This document shows, in pieces, positions 28,864 to 37,854 of a DNA stretch of 64,000 nucleotides (position 1 is its first letter; the number at the start of each line of letters is the position of its first letter). The position numbers were made by a program, and so were the translations under genes. The stretch lies in contig NZ_JAPEPT010000004.1 of the NCBI RefSeq assembly GCF_026339995.1, positions 186,001 to 250,000 on the forward strand, written 5' to 3'. The notes below the pieces were generated by a model. It did no database searches. It saw only the letters and a program-made list of their open reading frames with translations, and was not told the origin of the DNA. This DNA is from Streptomyces sp. NBC_01481 (lineage in GTDB: Bacteria > Actinomycetota > Actinomycetes > Streptomycetales > Streptomycetaceae).

Positions 28864-30396
28864 ATGCCCGCACACACTTCGTACGACGTCGTGATCGTCG
28901 GCGGCGGCCACAACGGCCTGGTCGCCGCCGCCTACCTTGCCCGTGCCGGACGCTCCGTCCTCGTCCTGGAGCGCCGCGGAAACACCGGGGGAGCCGCCGT
29001 CTCCACCCGCCCCTTCGACGGGGTCGATGCCCGGCTCTCCCGCTACTCGTATCTCGTGTCGCTGCTCCCCGACAAGATCGTGCGCGACCTGGGACTGAGC
29101 TTCGCCGTCCGCAAACGCACCGTCTCCTCCTACACCCCCAAGGGCACCGGCGGCCTCCTCGTCGGCGGCGACGGCACCCGGGATTCCTTCGCCCGTCTCA
29201 CCGGCGGGGACCGGGAGTACGAGTCCTGGCAGGACTTCTACGCGATGACGGGGCGCGTCGCCGAGCGCGTCTTCCCCACGCTGACCGAGCCGCTGCCGAC
29301 CCGCGAGGCCCTGCGGGCGCGCATCGACGACGAGACGGCGTGGCGGATCCTCTTCGAGGAGCCCATCGGCGTGGCGATCGAGAAGCGGTTCGCCGACGAT
29401 CTCGTACGGGGAGTGGTGCTGACCGACGCCCTGATCGGCACCTTCGCCGACGCCCATGACACCTCGCTGCTCCAGAACCGCTGCTTCCTCTACCACGTGA
29501 TCGGCGGCGGGACCGGGGACTGGGATGTGCCGGTGGGCGGCATGGGCGCGCTGACCGACGCGCTCGCGGACGCGGCCCGGGCGGCGGGAGCCGAGATTGC
29601 CGTACTGCACGAGGTGACCGGGATCGAGACCGACGGCGAGCGGGCCGAGGTGGCCTTCCGCGCCGACGGGGCCGAGGGCACGGTCGCGGCCGGCCATGTC
29701 CTGGTGAACGCCTCGCCGCAGGCCCTCGCCGCGCTGCTCGGCGACGAGCCTCCCGCGCCCGCCGAAGGCGCCCAGCTCAAGGTCAACATGCTGCTGCGCC
29801 GGCTGCCCCGGCTGCGCGACCGCTCGGTCGACCCGCGCGACGCGTTCTCCGGCACCTTCCATGTGTCGGAGGGGTACGGGCAGTTGGCGACCGCGTACCG
29901 GGAGGCAGCCGAGGGGCGGCTGCCGAGCGCGCCGCCGTCCGAGATCTACTGCCACTCCCTGACCGACCCGTCGATCCTCGGTCCCGAACTCGCGGCGCAG
30001 GGGTATCAGACCCTGACGCTGTTCGGGCTGCACACCCCGGCGCGCCTGTTCGCCGCCGACAATGACGCGGCGCGCGGCGAACTGCTCGCGGCCACTCTCG
30101 CCGAGCTGGACTCGTATCTGGACGAGCCGATCGCCGACTGTCTCGCGCTCGACGAGCACGGCGAGCCCTGCATCGAGGCGAAGACCCCGCTCGACCTCGA
30201 ACAGGATCTACGGCTGCCCGGCGGTCATATCTTCCACCGCGATCTCGCTTTCCCCTACGCGGCCGAGTCGACGGGGCGCTGGGGCGTCGAGACGGCTCAC
30301 GCCAATGTGCTGCTGTGCGGTGCGGGTGCCGTGCGCGGCGGCGGGGTCAGCGGCGTGCCGGGGCACAACGCCGCGATGGCGGTGCTCGGCCGGTAG
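28864..30396 (+). CDS. Phytoene-desaturase-like FAD-dependent oxidoreductase
   Basis: The 510-residue protein starts with the dinucleotide-binding motif DVVIVGGGHNGLVAAAYLARAG (residues 8-29) and shows the CrtI/retinol-saturase-like layout: GGAAVSTRPFDGVDARLSRYSYL, a middle helical substrate region, and a C-terminal FAD-binding motif NVLLCGAGAVRGGGVSGVPGHNAA. The family desaturates, isomerises or oxidises polyenes and other hydrophobic compounds; this subgroup is uncharacterised. The start is ATG 28864 with GGAGG 11 bases upstream, inside the tail of the MITE-like element spacer. It converges on a serine hydrolase across a terminator. Confidence 0.82.
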   Translation: MPAHTSYDVVIVGGGHNGLVAAAYLARAGRSVLVLERRGNTGGAAVSTRPFDGVDARLSRYSYLVSLLPDKIVRDLGLSFAVRKRTVSSYTPKGTGGLLVGGDGTRDSFARLTGGDREYESWQDFYAMTGRVAERVFPTLTEPLPTREALRARIDDETAWRILFEEPIGVAIEKRFADDLVRGVVLTDALIGTFADAHDTSLLQNRCFLYHVIGGGTGDWDVPVGGMGALTDALADAARAAGAEIAVLHEVTGIETDGERAEVAFRADGAEGTVAAGHVLVNASPQALAALLGDEPPAPAEGAQLKVNMLLRRLPRLRDRSVDPRDAFSGTFHVSEGYGQLATAYREAAEGRLPSAPPSEIYCHSLTDPSILGPELAAQGYQTLTLFGLHTPARLFAADNDAARGELLAATLAELDSYLDEPIADCLALDEHGEPCIEAKTPLDLEQDLRLPGGHIFHRDLAFPYAAESTGRWGVETAHANVLLCGAGAVRGGGVSGVPGHNAAMAVLGR

Positions 30397-30405
30397 GTCA
30401 GTTCC

Positions 30406-30428
30406 GGGGGTGTCCGCCGGACACCCCC
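30406..30428. terminator. Bidirectional hairpin terminator
   Basis: GGGGGTGTCC (30406-30415) and its complement GGACACCCCC (30419-30428) with a 3-base loop lie between two convergent genes that end at 30396 and 30434. It can terminate both. Confidence 0.8.
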
Positions 30429-30433
30429 AGGGC

Positions 30434-32299
30434 TCAGTCCCGCGACGCCGTCCAGCCGTTGGCCTCGATCCGGGCGGCGTCCGCGGGCCGCGCCTCGTCG
30501 AAGACCGGGCGGCCGTCGTCCTCGACGCGCAGGGCGTCCACATACACGCCGCGGCCGACATAGAGCTGATCGGTTGCATACCGCCAGCGCAGCCGTACCG
30601 TGCCGCCGCGCCACGCCGAGAGATCCGCGGTGAGCCGGTGCCAGACACGCCCGGACCAGCCGGTCGCCGACCCTGTGGGGTGCGGCTGCGGTTCGGCCCC
30701 ATTGCGTACGGTCGTGAACGGCACCGCCCGCCAGGTCACCCCGTCGTCCGCCGACCCCTCCAGGAACAGCGCGTCCGACCCGGGCTCGGTGTCCCACCAC
30801 AGCGAGCAGCACAGCCGGGCCCGCTGCGAGGTGAGGGCGATCGCGGGGAGACCGAGAACGGCGTTCGTGGCACCGGCCATGCCGGAGAACCAGGCAGTGC
30901 GGCCGCGCTTGGGGCGTACGGCGACCGCGCGGGCCATGTTGTTGGCGGCGGCGACCCGCGGTGCGCTGCCGGAACGCCAACTGCGCACCGGATGCACGGA
31001 GTTGCCGAGCACGATCAGAAACGAGTCGGTGCTCGGGTCGAGCACCAGGCTGGTGCCGGTGAAGCCGGTGTGACCCGCTGTGCGGGGTGTGGCCATGGCG
31101 CCCATGTACCAGTGCTGGTAGAGCTCGAAGCCGAGGCCGTGCTCGTCGCCGGGGAAGGCGGTGTTGAAGTCGGTGAACATCAGCTCCACGGACGCCCGGC
31201 GCAGAATGCGGGACCGTCCGTAGACACCGCCGTTGAGGAGGGTGCGGGCGAGGATCGCGAGGTCCCAGGCGCAGGAGAAGACTCCGGCGTGACCGGCGAC
31301 GCCGCCGAAGCCGAATGCGTTCTCGTCGTGGACCTCGCCCCAGACGAGACCACGGTCGAGACCCGACCAGGGCAGCCGGGCGTCCTCGGTGGCGGCGATC
31401 TTCGGCTTCCAGGAGGCGGGCGGGTTGAAGCGAGTGCGGTGCATCCCGAGTGGAGCAGTGATCTCGTTGTGGAGCAGCACATCCACAGTGAGACCGGTGA
31501 TCTTCTCCAGGATCAGCTGCAGCGAGATCAGATTGAGGTCGGAGTAGAGGTACTTGGTGCCGGGAGGACTGGCAGGGACCTCGTTCCAGAGCAGCCGGAG
31601 CTTGCCCTCCCTCGTCGGCTCCTTGTATAGCGGAATCCAGGCGCGGAACCCCGAGGTATGGGTGAGCAGTTGACGCACGGTGATGTCCTGCTTGCCCGCG
31701 CCCCCGAAGTCCGGGAGATACGAGGCGACTTCGGCCTCCAGCGCCAGGGTGCCGCGTTCGATCTGCTGCACCGCCAGAATCGAGGTGAACAGCTTCGAGA
31801 CGGACGCCAGATCGAAGACGGTGTCCTCGGCCATGGCGATCTGCCGCTCCGCCGGGAACTCCACACCCGCGTCAGTCTTCTCGTCGTATGCCGCATAGCG
31901 CACGGCCTTGCCGATCGGCTTGTGCAGTGCCACCGTGCCGCCGCGTCCCGCGAGCAGAACCGCTCCCGCGTACCAGGGGTGCTTGGGGGACGGGCCGAGG
32001 AACTTCTCGGCGTCGGTGACGAGTCGGTCCAGATGGGCGGGGATCAGCCCGGCCTGCTCGGCGGAGCCGCGCCGCAGCATGGGCTGCCCCGCACCGGACA
32101 GGACGCCCGAGTCGCCTCCCGGCCCGGTGTCCGCGCCACCTTCCAGCCCGCCGGCCGAGCCCGCTCTCGGTCCGCCTCCCGAGGCCGAAGCCGCCTCGGC
32201 GAAGGGAATCGGTGCCAGCGCGAGCGCTCCGCCCAGGGCCAGTACCCCGCTGCCGAGCCTGCGCCGGCTGATCCCTCTGCCCGCTGCGTCCTCAGTCAT
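30434..32299 (-). CDS. TAT-exported serine hydrolase (class C beta-lactamase/PBP family)
   Basis: The 621-residue protein begins with a twin-arginine signal (GISRRRLGSGVLALGGALALAPIPFAEA). The beta-lactamase/D-peptidase motifs follow: SVSK (the SxxK serine), YSDLN (Yxn motif) and a HTGFTG (KTG-like) box. A C-terminal 160-residue beta-rich extension could be a carbohydrate- or wall-binding module. It probably hydrolyses a cell-wall-derived or ester substrate outside the cell. ATG 32299 has AGGAGG upstream. A GAAAG-TAT-CTTTC repeat overlaps its probable promoter. It is divergent from the nitronate monooxygenase gene. Confidence 0.85.
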   Translation of the reverse strand: MTEDAAGRGISRRRLGSGVLALGGALALAPIPFAEAASASGGGPRAGSAGGLEGGADTGPGGDSGVLSGAGQPMLRRGSAEQAGLIPAHLDRLVTDAEKFLGPSPKHPWYAGAVLLAGRGGTVALHKPIGKAVRYAAYDEKTDAGVEFPAERQIAMAEDTVFDLASVSKLFTSILAVQQIERGTLALEAEVASYLPDFGGAGKQDITVRQLLTHTSGFRAWIPLYKEPTREGKLRLLWNEVPASPPGTKYLYSDLNLISLQLILEKITGLTVDVLLHNEITAPLGMHRTRFNPPASWKPKIAATEDARLPWSGLDRGLVWGEVHDENAFGFGGVAGHAGVFSCAWDLAILARTLLNGGVYGRSRILRRASVELMFTDFNTAFPGDEHGLGFELYQHWYMGAMATPRTAGHTGFTGTSLVLDPSTDSFLIVLGNSVHPVRSWRSGSAPRVAAANNMARAVAVRPKRGRTAWFSGMAGATNAVLGLPAIALTSQRARLCCSLWWDTEPGSDALFLEGSADDGVTWRAVPFTTVRNGAEPQPHPTGSATGWSGRVWHRLTADLSAWRGGTVRLRWRYATDQLYVGRGVYVDALRVEDDGRPVFDEARPADAARIEANGWTASRD

Positions 32300-32312
32300 C
32301 CAGCACCCTCCT

Positions 32313-32354
32313 GAAAGTATCTTTCGGAAACTGCCACGGCAGTGAAACTTTCTT
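32313..32354 (-). promoter_or_regulatory. GAAAG/CTTTC repeat cluster upstream of the serine hydrolase
   Basis: GAAAG-TAT-CTTTC (32313-32325), a perfect ACTGCC-AC-GGCAGT palindrome (32330-32343) and GAAACTTTCTT (32344-32354) follow each other within about 45 bp, 14-55 bp upstream of the hydrolase ATG. They look like a compound operator of this gene. The regulator is unknown. Confidence 0.45.
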
Positions 32355-32388
32355 GCCAAGGCGGGGTGGTGTCAACCACCGCAAAGAA

Positions 32389-32405
32389 TCTGACACAGCA
32401 TCAGA
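32389..32405 (+). promoter_or_regulatory. TCTGA-N7-TCAGA operator, nitronate monooxygenase promoter
   Basis: TCTGA (32389-32393) and TCAGA (32401-32405) flank seven bases; the flanks AA… and …AAAA match those of a second site at 43163-43179. It lies 44-60 bp upstream of the nitronate monooxygenase ATG, as expected for a TetR-type repressor site over a promoter. Confidence 0.55.
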
Positions 32406-32448
32406 AAATCTCTTCCCTCGTCCGGCGGGCTGCGGCATCCTGCGGCCC

Positions 32449-33558
32449 ATGGAGACGGAGCTGAGCAAGAGACTGGGAATCGAGCACGCCATCTTCGGCT
32501 TCACGCCGTTCCCCGCGGTGGCCGCCGCCATCAGCCGGGCCGGTGGATTCGGGGTCCTGGGCGCGGTCCGCTACACGGCGCCCGACGACCTCAAACGCGA
32601 TCTCGACTGGATGCAGGAGCACACCGGAACAAAGCCCTACGGCCTCGATGTCGTCATGCCCGCCAAGAAGGTCGAGGGCGTGAGCGAGGCCGATGTCGAG
32701 GCGATGATCCCCGAGGGCCACCGGCAGTTCGTCAGGGAAACCCTCGCCAAGCACGGCGTCCCCGAGCTCCCCGAGGGCGAGGCCTCAGGCTGGCGGATCA
32801 CCGGATGGATGGAGCAGGTCGCCCGCCGCCAGCTCGACGTCGCCCTCGACTATCCGATCAAGCTGCTCGCCAACGCCCTCGGCTCGCCGTCCGCCGACGT
32901 CGTCCAGCGCGCTCACGACCAGGGCGTCCTCGTCGCGGCCCTCGCCGGAAGCGCCCGGCACGCACGCCACCACGCCGACGTCGGCATCGACATCGTCGTC
33001 GCCCAGGGCTACGAAGCGGGCGGCCACACCGGCGAGATCGCCTCCATGGTGCTCACGCCCGAGGTCGTCGACGCCGTGAACCCCCTTCCCGTACTCGCCG
33101 CCGGAGGCATCGGAAGCGGCGAGCAGATCGCCGCCGCTCTCGCCCTCGGCGCGCAGGGCGCCTGGCTCGGCTCCCTGTGGCTCACCACCACCGAGGCCGA
33201 CCTCCACTCCCGGGCGCTCACCGAGAAACTCCTCGCCGCGGGCTCCGGCGACACCGTCCGCTCCCGCGCCCTGACCGGCAAACCCGCCCGCCAGCTGCGG
33301 ACCGAATGGACCGAGGCCTGGGACGACCCGAACGGCCCCGGCACCCTGCCCATGCCGCTCCAGGGCCTCCTCGTCGCCGATGCCGTATCGCGGATCCAGA
33401 AGTACGAAGTGGGCCCGCTGCTCGGCACCCCCGTCGGCCAGATCGTCGGCCGGATGAACTCCGAACGCAGTGTGCAGCAGGTCTTCGACGAGCTGACTCG
33501 TGGCTTCGAACGGGCCGTCGACCGCGTCAACCGCATCGCCGGAAGGAGCCAGTCGTGA
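32449..33558 (+). CDS. Nitronate monooxygenase (2-nitropropane dioxygenase family)
   Basis: The 369-residue protein has the FMN-binding TIM-barrel signatures of the family: SRAGGFGVLGAVRY near the N-terminus, ALAGSARHARHHADVGIDIVVAQGYEAGGHTGEI (GxEAGGHTG) and VLAAGGIGSGEQIAAALALGAQGAWLGS. It oxidises nitronates such as propionate-3-nitronate in vitro; in lipid-degradation loci the physiological substrate may instead be an acyl-CoA. It ends in a GTGA overlap with an acyl-CoA synthetase. ATG 32449 fits the family start; the frame is open to 32353 without similarity. Confidence 0.88.
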   Translation: METELSKRLGIEHAIFGFTPFPAVAAAISRAGGFGVLGAVRYTAPDDLKRDLDWMQEHTGTKPYGLDVVMPAKKVEGVSEADVEAMIPEGHRQFVRETLAKHGVPELPEGEASGWRITGWMEQVARRQLDVALDYPIKLLANALGSPSADVVQRAHDQGVLVAALAGSARHARHHADVGIDIVVAQGYEAGGHTGEIASMVLTPEVVDAVNPLPVLAAGGIGSGEQIAAALALGAQGAWLGSLWLTTTEADLHSRALTEKLLAAGSGDTVRSRALTGKPARQLRTEWTEAWDDPNGPGTLPMPLQGLLVADAVSRIQKYEVGPLLGTPVGQIVGRMNSERSVQQVFDELTRGFERAVDRVNRIAGRSQS

Positions 33559-35129
33559 GCGAGCCATGGGGGTCCCCCCGGACGAAGTCTGGGGGAGGCT
33601 TCTGGGCCCAGGCCGCCGCCGACCCCGGCCGTACGATCCTGATCGCACCGGACGGCGAGGAATGGAGCGCCGGGCGACTGGACGCGGCCGTGAACAGGCT
33701 CGTCCACGGCCTGCGCGCGGCCGGTCTCGAGCAGGGCGACTCCTTCGCCGTCGTCCTGCCCAACGGCGTCGAGTTCCTCACCGCCTACCTGGCGGCATCC
33801 CAGGCGGGGCTGTATCTCGTCCCCGTCAACCACCATCTCGTGGGCCCCGAGATCGCCTGGATCGTCGCCGACTCGGGCGCCAAGGTGCTCATCGCGCACC
33901 AGCGCTTCGCGGACGCCGCGACCGCCGCCGCGGACGAGGCGAAGCTCCCGGCGAGCCACCGCTACGCCGCGAGCGCGGTCGAAGGCTTCCGCCCGTACGC
34001 CGAACTCCTCGACGGGCAGCCGGAGTCGGCGCCCGAGGACCGGACGCTCGGCTGGGTCATGAACTACACCTCGGGCACCACCGGACGCCCGCGCGGCATC
34101 CGCCGCCCGCTGTCCGGCAAGCTCCCCGAGGAGACCTACCTCGGCGGCTTCCTCGGCATCTTCGGCATCAGGCCCTTCGACGACAACGTCCATCTGGTCT
34201 GCTCGCCGCTCTACCACACCGCCGTACTCCAATTCGCAGGCGCCGCGCTGCACATCGGGCATCCGCTGGTCCTGATGGACAAGTGGACGCCCGAGGAGAT
34301 GCTGCGCCTGATCGACGCGTACGACTGCACCCACACGCATATGGTGCCGACGCAGTTCCACCGGCTGCTCGCACTGCCCCACGCGGTCAAGGAGCGCTAC
34401 GACGTCTCGTCGATGCGGCATGCCTTCCACGGCGCGGCCCCCTGCCCCGATCATGTGAAGCGGGCGATGATCGACTGGTGGGGCACCTGTGTCGAGGAGT
34501 ACTACGCGGCGAGCGAGGGCGGCGGAGCCTTCGCGACCGCCGAGGACTGGCTGAAGAAGCCGGGCACGGTCGGCAAGGCCTGGCCCATCAGCGAACTCGC
34601 CGTCTTCGACGACGAGGGCAACCGGCTCCCGCCCGGTGAACTGGGCACCGTCTATATGAAGATGAGCACCGGCGGTTTCAGCTACCACAAGGACGAGGCC
34701 AAGACGAGGAAGAACCGCATCGGCGACTTCTTCACCGTCGGCGACCTCGGCATCCTCGACGAGGACGGCTATCTGTTCCTCCGCGACCGTAAGATCGACA
34801 TGATCATCTCGGGCGGCGTCAACATCTACCCTGCCGAGATCGAGTCGGCGCTGCTCACCCATCCCGCCGTCGCGGACGCGGCAGCGTTCGGAATCCCGCA
34901 CGCCGACTGGGGCGAAGAGGTCAAGGCAGTCGTCGAACCGGCCGAGGGCCATGAGCCCGGCGCCGCGCTGGCAGCCGACATCCTGGCCCACTGCGAACGC
35001 CAACTGGCGGGCTACAAACGCCCCAAGACAGTGGACTTCATCGAGGTCATGCCGCGCGACCCGAACGGCAAGCTCTACAAGCGCAGGCTGCGCGCGCCGT
35101 ACTGGGAGGGCCACGAGCGCGCGATGTGA
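33555..35129 (+). CDS. AMP-dependent acyl-CoA synthetase (FadD-like)
   Basis: The 524-residue adenylate-forming enzyme has the AMP loop YTSGTTGRPRG, YYAASEGGG (A5-like), GDLGILDEDGYLFLRDRKIDMIISGGVNIYPAEIE and a C-terminal NGKLYKR catalytic Lys. It would activate a carboxylic acid to its CoA thioester. GTG 33555 overlaps the nitronate monooxygenase stop. Residues 4-15 (PWGSPRTKSGGG) are encoded by a 31-bp repeat that also occurs between genes at 44221-44251, so a repeat has been inserted into, or tolerated within, the extreme N-terminus; family similarity starts at FWAQAAADP. Confidence 0.88.
   Translation: MSEPWGSPRTKSGGGFWAQAAADPGRTILIAPDGEEWSAGRLDAAVNRLVHGLRAAGLEQGDSFAVVLPNGVEFLTAYLAASQAGLYLVPVNHHLVGPEIAWIVADSGAKVLIAHQRFADAATAAADEAKLPASHRYAASAVEGFRPYAELLDGQPESAPEDRTLGWVMNYTSGTTGRPRGIRRPLSGKLPEETYLGGFLGIFGIRPFDDNVHLVCSPLYHTAVLQFAGAALHIGHPLVLMDKWTPEEMLRLIDAYDCTHTHMVPTQFHRLLALPHAVKERYDVSSMRHAFHGAAPCPDHVKRAMIDWWGTCVEEYYAASEGGGAFATAEDWLKKPGTVGKAWPISELAVFDDEGNRLPPGELGTVYMKMSTGGFSYHKDEAKTRKNRIGDFFTVGDLGILDEDGYLFLRDRKIDMIISGGVNIYPAEIESALLTHPAVADAAAFGIPHADWGEEVKAVVEPAEGHEPGAALAADILAHCERQLAGYKRPKTVDFIEVMPRDPNGKLYKRRLRAPYWEGHERAM
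33567..33597 (+). repeat. 31-bp dispersed repeat inside a coding sequence
   Basis: These 31 bases are identical to 44221-44251. They can form a C5/G5 hairpin around GGACGAAGTCT. Here they lie in frame within the acyl-CoA synthetase gene, 12 bases after its GTG start. Confidence 0.85.
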
Positions 35130-35163
35130 GCCCGGACAGCGCGCCTGCTGTCCGGGCCCCCTT

Positions 35164-35340
35164 GGGGCGTGTTTGAGAAGTATCGCCTGCCCCGCGACGC
35201 CTGGCACGCACACTCGCGGTGTTGTCGGAGTCGCCGAAGTACGTCCAGTACGAGGGCGATCCTCCGCCTTGCGATTGCACGCACCAGACGCCGCGGGGCC
35301 CGCCCTTCGGGCGGACGGCGCTACTTCTCAAACACGCCCC
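35164..35340. mobile_element. MITE-like element with 19-bp perfect terminal inverted repeats
   Basis: GGGGCGTGTTTGAGAAGTA (35164-35182) is repeated inverted and without mismatch at 35322-35340. The 177-bp unit has no gene and lies in the gap between an acyl-CoA synthetase and a convergent acylase. Its core (GTTGTCGGAGTCGCC … CCTCCGCCTTGCGAT) is related to that of the element at 53710, which has different ends. The ends and possible TA-type target suggest mobilisation by an IS5-like transposase. Confidence 0.75.
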
Positions 35341-35348
35341 TAGCCGCG

Positions 35349-37769
35349 TCAGCCCCTGACCCACACCACCTTCAGCGCGGGCGAGCGCAGGATGTCCCGC
35401 TCGCAGAACCGGGACGTCACCCAGCGCTCGCCCGAGAACAGCTCGGTCTGGTCGCTGTAGTGCGGGGAGTTCGGGTTCGACGACTGGGAGTACGTGAGCA
35501 GGGTGCGGGCCACCGGACAGCGGCCGCCGTCCCAGCCGACCGCCTGGATATGGCTGGAGCCCGCCGCCACCTCTGTATATCCCGTCGCCGGACTCCACAG
35601 CGGCTCGATCTTGTTCCAGACGCCGAGGCTCTCCGTGCCGCCGTGGATGGGGATGCGCTTGCCGTTGCGTACGACGAACTGGTGCTCACCCAGCGGCGAA
35701 TCGAGCGCGATCCGGGCCGAGCGCAGCTCGGCGACGGCCGCGGTCAGGGCCTGCGCGAAGCCGGGCGAGGCGGTGTTGAGCGTGTGGGGCGTACGGACCG
35801 GATCCGCCGCCGAGAACGGCACCTGCCACAGCTGTGCCGCCGGCACCCTGACCGTGAGCCCCCGCCAGAACCGGTCGAAGAGCAGCGCGCCGCGGCTGTC
35901 GGTGTTCATCGTCCGGTCCCAGCGCTCGATCACCGAGCACGCTTCGGTGTCGCCCGGCAGCACGGCCGTGCACGCCTTCGCCGCGTCCGCGGCCGCCATG
36001 TCCCCTGCGGGCGCGCGATTCGCGAACTGCTGCCTCTGCAGGTCGGAGACCGTCAGCCCGCCCTTCCCGGCCATCGCCGCCACATCCTCGATCGCGCCCC
36101 GGGTACGCAGCGACCTGGGTGTGCCGAAGGAGCCGAAGACTCGCTCGTAGCCGCTCAGCGGCCGGTCGGGATTGGCCAGCCAGGCGCTGTCGTTGGAGTT
36201 CTCCGCGTACGGAGCGTCCGTCAGCGTCGGCATCTTCGACGGGCCGAAGATGCCCGGCTGCACCGCGTCCGGGTCCGAGCCGAGCGCACAGTCGCCGCGT
36301 GAGCCGTCCAGGACGGCGACACCCGCGGCGGGGTAGGTCACCTTGCCCAGTGGCGCCGAGCAGCGCTGCGCCAGCTCGTCGGTGATCCGCGGCAGGACTT
36401 GCGACTGGGAGAAGAGCGTATGGCCCGTGGAGTCGGCGGCGATGGTGTTCACCCACGGCAGCCCCTGCGTACGCCGCAGCGCCCGCAGCATGTCCTTCGT
36501 GGAACGGGCCTTGCCGAAGGCGAGGGCGGTGTCGGAACCACGCAGATTGCTCGCGTTGGGGTCGTTCAGCGCGTACGCGGTCGTCGTGGACCAGGGCAGG
36601 GGCAGCGTCGGGCCGAGCGAGGTGACGACCGGGCCGTAACGCGTCCACCACTGCGTGCGCGTCACGGGCGCGCCGTCCCTGACCGGGACGCTGACGGTCC
36701 GCTTCGTCATACGCTCCGGCTTCCCGTCCACCAGATACGTGGTCGGGTCGGCCGGATCCAGTGTCAGCTGATGCAGATTGAGCGTCACGCCGGTCGCGAC
36801 GGTGTGGCTCCACGCCACCTTGTCGTTGAAGCCGATGTTGACGACGGCGGTGCCGAGCAGTGAGGCGCCCGAGACGTTCAGTTCACCGGGGATGGTCTGC
36901 TGCGACTGCCAGAAACGGCGTCCGCCCTGCCAGGGGTAGTGCGGATTGCCGAGCAGCAGGCTACGTCCGTTCGCGGTCGTACTGCCGCTGAACGCGACGG
37001 CGTTGGAGCCCATGTCGGCGCTCTCGGCGGCGAACAGCTCCCGGGCCGCTTTCGCCGTCGCGGCCGCGTCGGGCGCGCCGGCGGCAGCCTGACCCGGCGG
37101 CTGCGCGGCCGTGATGCCGTCGACGGCGCGTCCCTGGCCACCGAGCACCGACACGGCGAAGCCGCGCCTGGCCACGTCCAGCGTGGTCACCGGGCCCACC
37201 CAGTCGGCGTCCTTGCATGCCGGATCGGTGATGCGATGCTGCTTCAGCCAGGCGTTGTAGCCCGCCGCCCAGCCCCGCATCAGCTCCTTGACCTGCCGTC
37301 CCGGGCCTGCGGGCGCGGGCGTCGCGAGCAGCTTCTCCACCGTGCCCGCATCCCGTACACCACGGAAGTAGACATCGCTGGAGAGGTTCTTGGCCGCCGA
37401 GGAGAGCGAGCCGTCGGGAGTCGCGTCGGGGCCGAAATGGCGCGAGCGTTCACCGCGCACGGTGAGAAAACCGTCGGCCAGGACGCATACCTGGTCGGCT
37501 GCCTGCGCCCACCCGGTGCCGAAGCCGAGGCTCGCGTAGTTCTTGGCGACGATATGCGCAATGCCATGCTCGGTATAGCGGATGACGGCGGACAGACCGC
37601 CGCCGGAAGGATGCCGGCCGTGCCGGTCACCGGAATCGGCGGCCGCGGCCTGCGGCAGTACGGCGGCTGCGGTCACCAGGGCGATGCAAGCGAGCCCGAG
37701 CCGTCTCAGGCGGGTGCGGAAGAGCAGCGTGCCTCCCAACAGGACTGCGGTGAAAGCGGGTTGGTCCAT
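35349..37769 (-). CDS. Penicillin-acylase family Ntn hydrolase (AhlM/aculeacin-acylase-like)
   Basis: The 806-residue secreted protein has a signal peptide (TRLRRLGLACIALVTAAAVLPQAAA) followed by the alpha subunit region, and the self-processing site ADMGSNAVAFSG in which S255 would become the N-terminal nucleophile of the beta subunit. NPHYPWQGG and NIGFNDKVAWSHT follow as in the N-acyl-homoserine-lactone acylase AhlM and aculeacin A acylase of actinomycetes. It would remove acyl chains from AHL signals, penicillins or lipopeptides outside the cell. The start is uncertain: ATG 37769 has a weak ribosome binding site. Confidence 0.88.
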   Translation of the reverse strand: MDQPAFTAVLLGGTLLFRTRLRRLGLACIALVTAAAVLPQAAAADSGDRHGRHPSGGGLSAVIRYTEHGIAHIVAKNYASLGFGTGWAQAADQVCVLADGFLTVRGERSRHFGPDATPDGSLSSAAKNLSSDVYFRGVRDAGTVEKLLATPAPAGPGRQVKELMRGWAAGYNAWLKQHRITDPACKDADWVGPVTTLDVARRGFAVSVLGGQGRAVDGITAAQPPGQAAAGAPDAAATAKAARELFAAESADMGSNAVAFSGSTTANGRSLLLGNPHYPWQGGRRFWQSQQTIPGELNVSGASLLGTAVVNIGFNDKVAWSHTVATGVTLNLHQLTLDPADPTTYLVDGKPERMTKRTVSVPVRDGAPVTRTQWWTRYGPVVTSLGPTLPLPWSTTTAYALNDPNASNLRGSDTALAFGKARSTKDMLRALRRTQGLPWVNTIAADSTGHTLFSQSQVLPRITDELAQRCSAPLGKVTYPAAGVAVLDGSRGDCALGSDPDAVQPGIFGPSKMPTLTDAPYAENSNDSAWLANPDRPLSGYERVFGSFGTPRSLRTRGAIEDVAAMAGKGGLTVSDLQRQQFANRAPAGDMAAADAAKACTAVLPGDTEACSVIERWDRTMNTDSRGALLFDRFWRGLTVRVPAAQLWQVPFSAADPVRTPHTLNTASPGFAQALTAAVAELRSARIALDSPLGEHQFVVRNGKRIPIHGGTESLGVWNKIEPLWSPATGYTEVAAGSSHIQAVGWDGGRCPVARTLLTYSQSSNPNSPHYSDQTELFSGERWVTSRFCERDILRSPALKVVWVRG

Positions 37770-37854
37770 GCAGTCAGCCGGGGCGTGCGCTGTCAACATT
37801 CCGTTCGGTATCCGAGGTCTTGACCCTCAGGTCGGCGCCGCCGAGGATCGCGCC

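Noticed and set aside
35169..36302. Plus-strand open frame starting in the 35164 mobile element and running into the acylase gene
   Set aside because: Antisense to the acylase with no recognisable domain; its first codons are element DNA.
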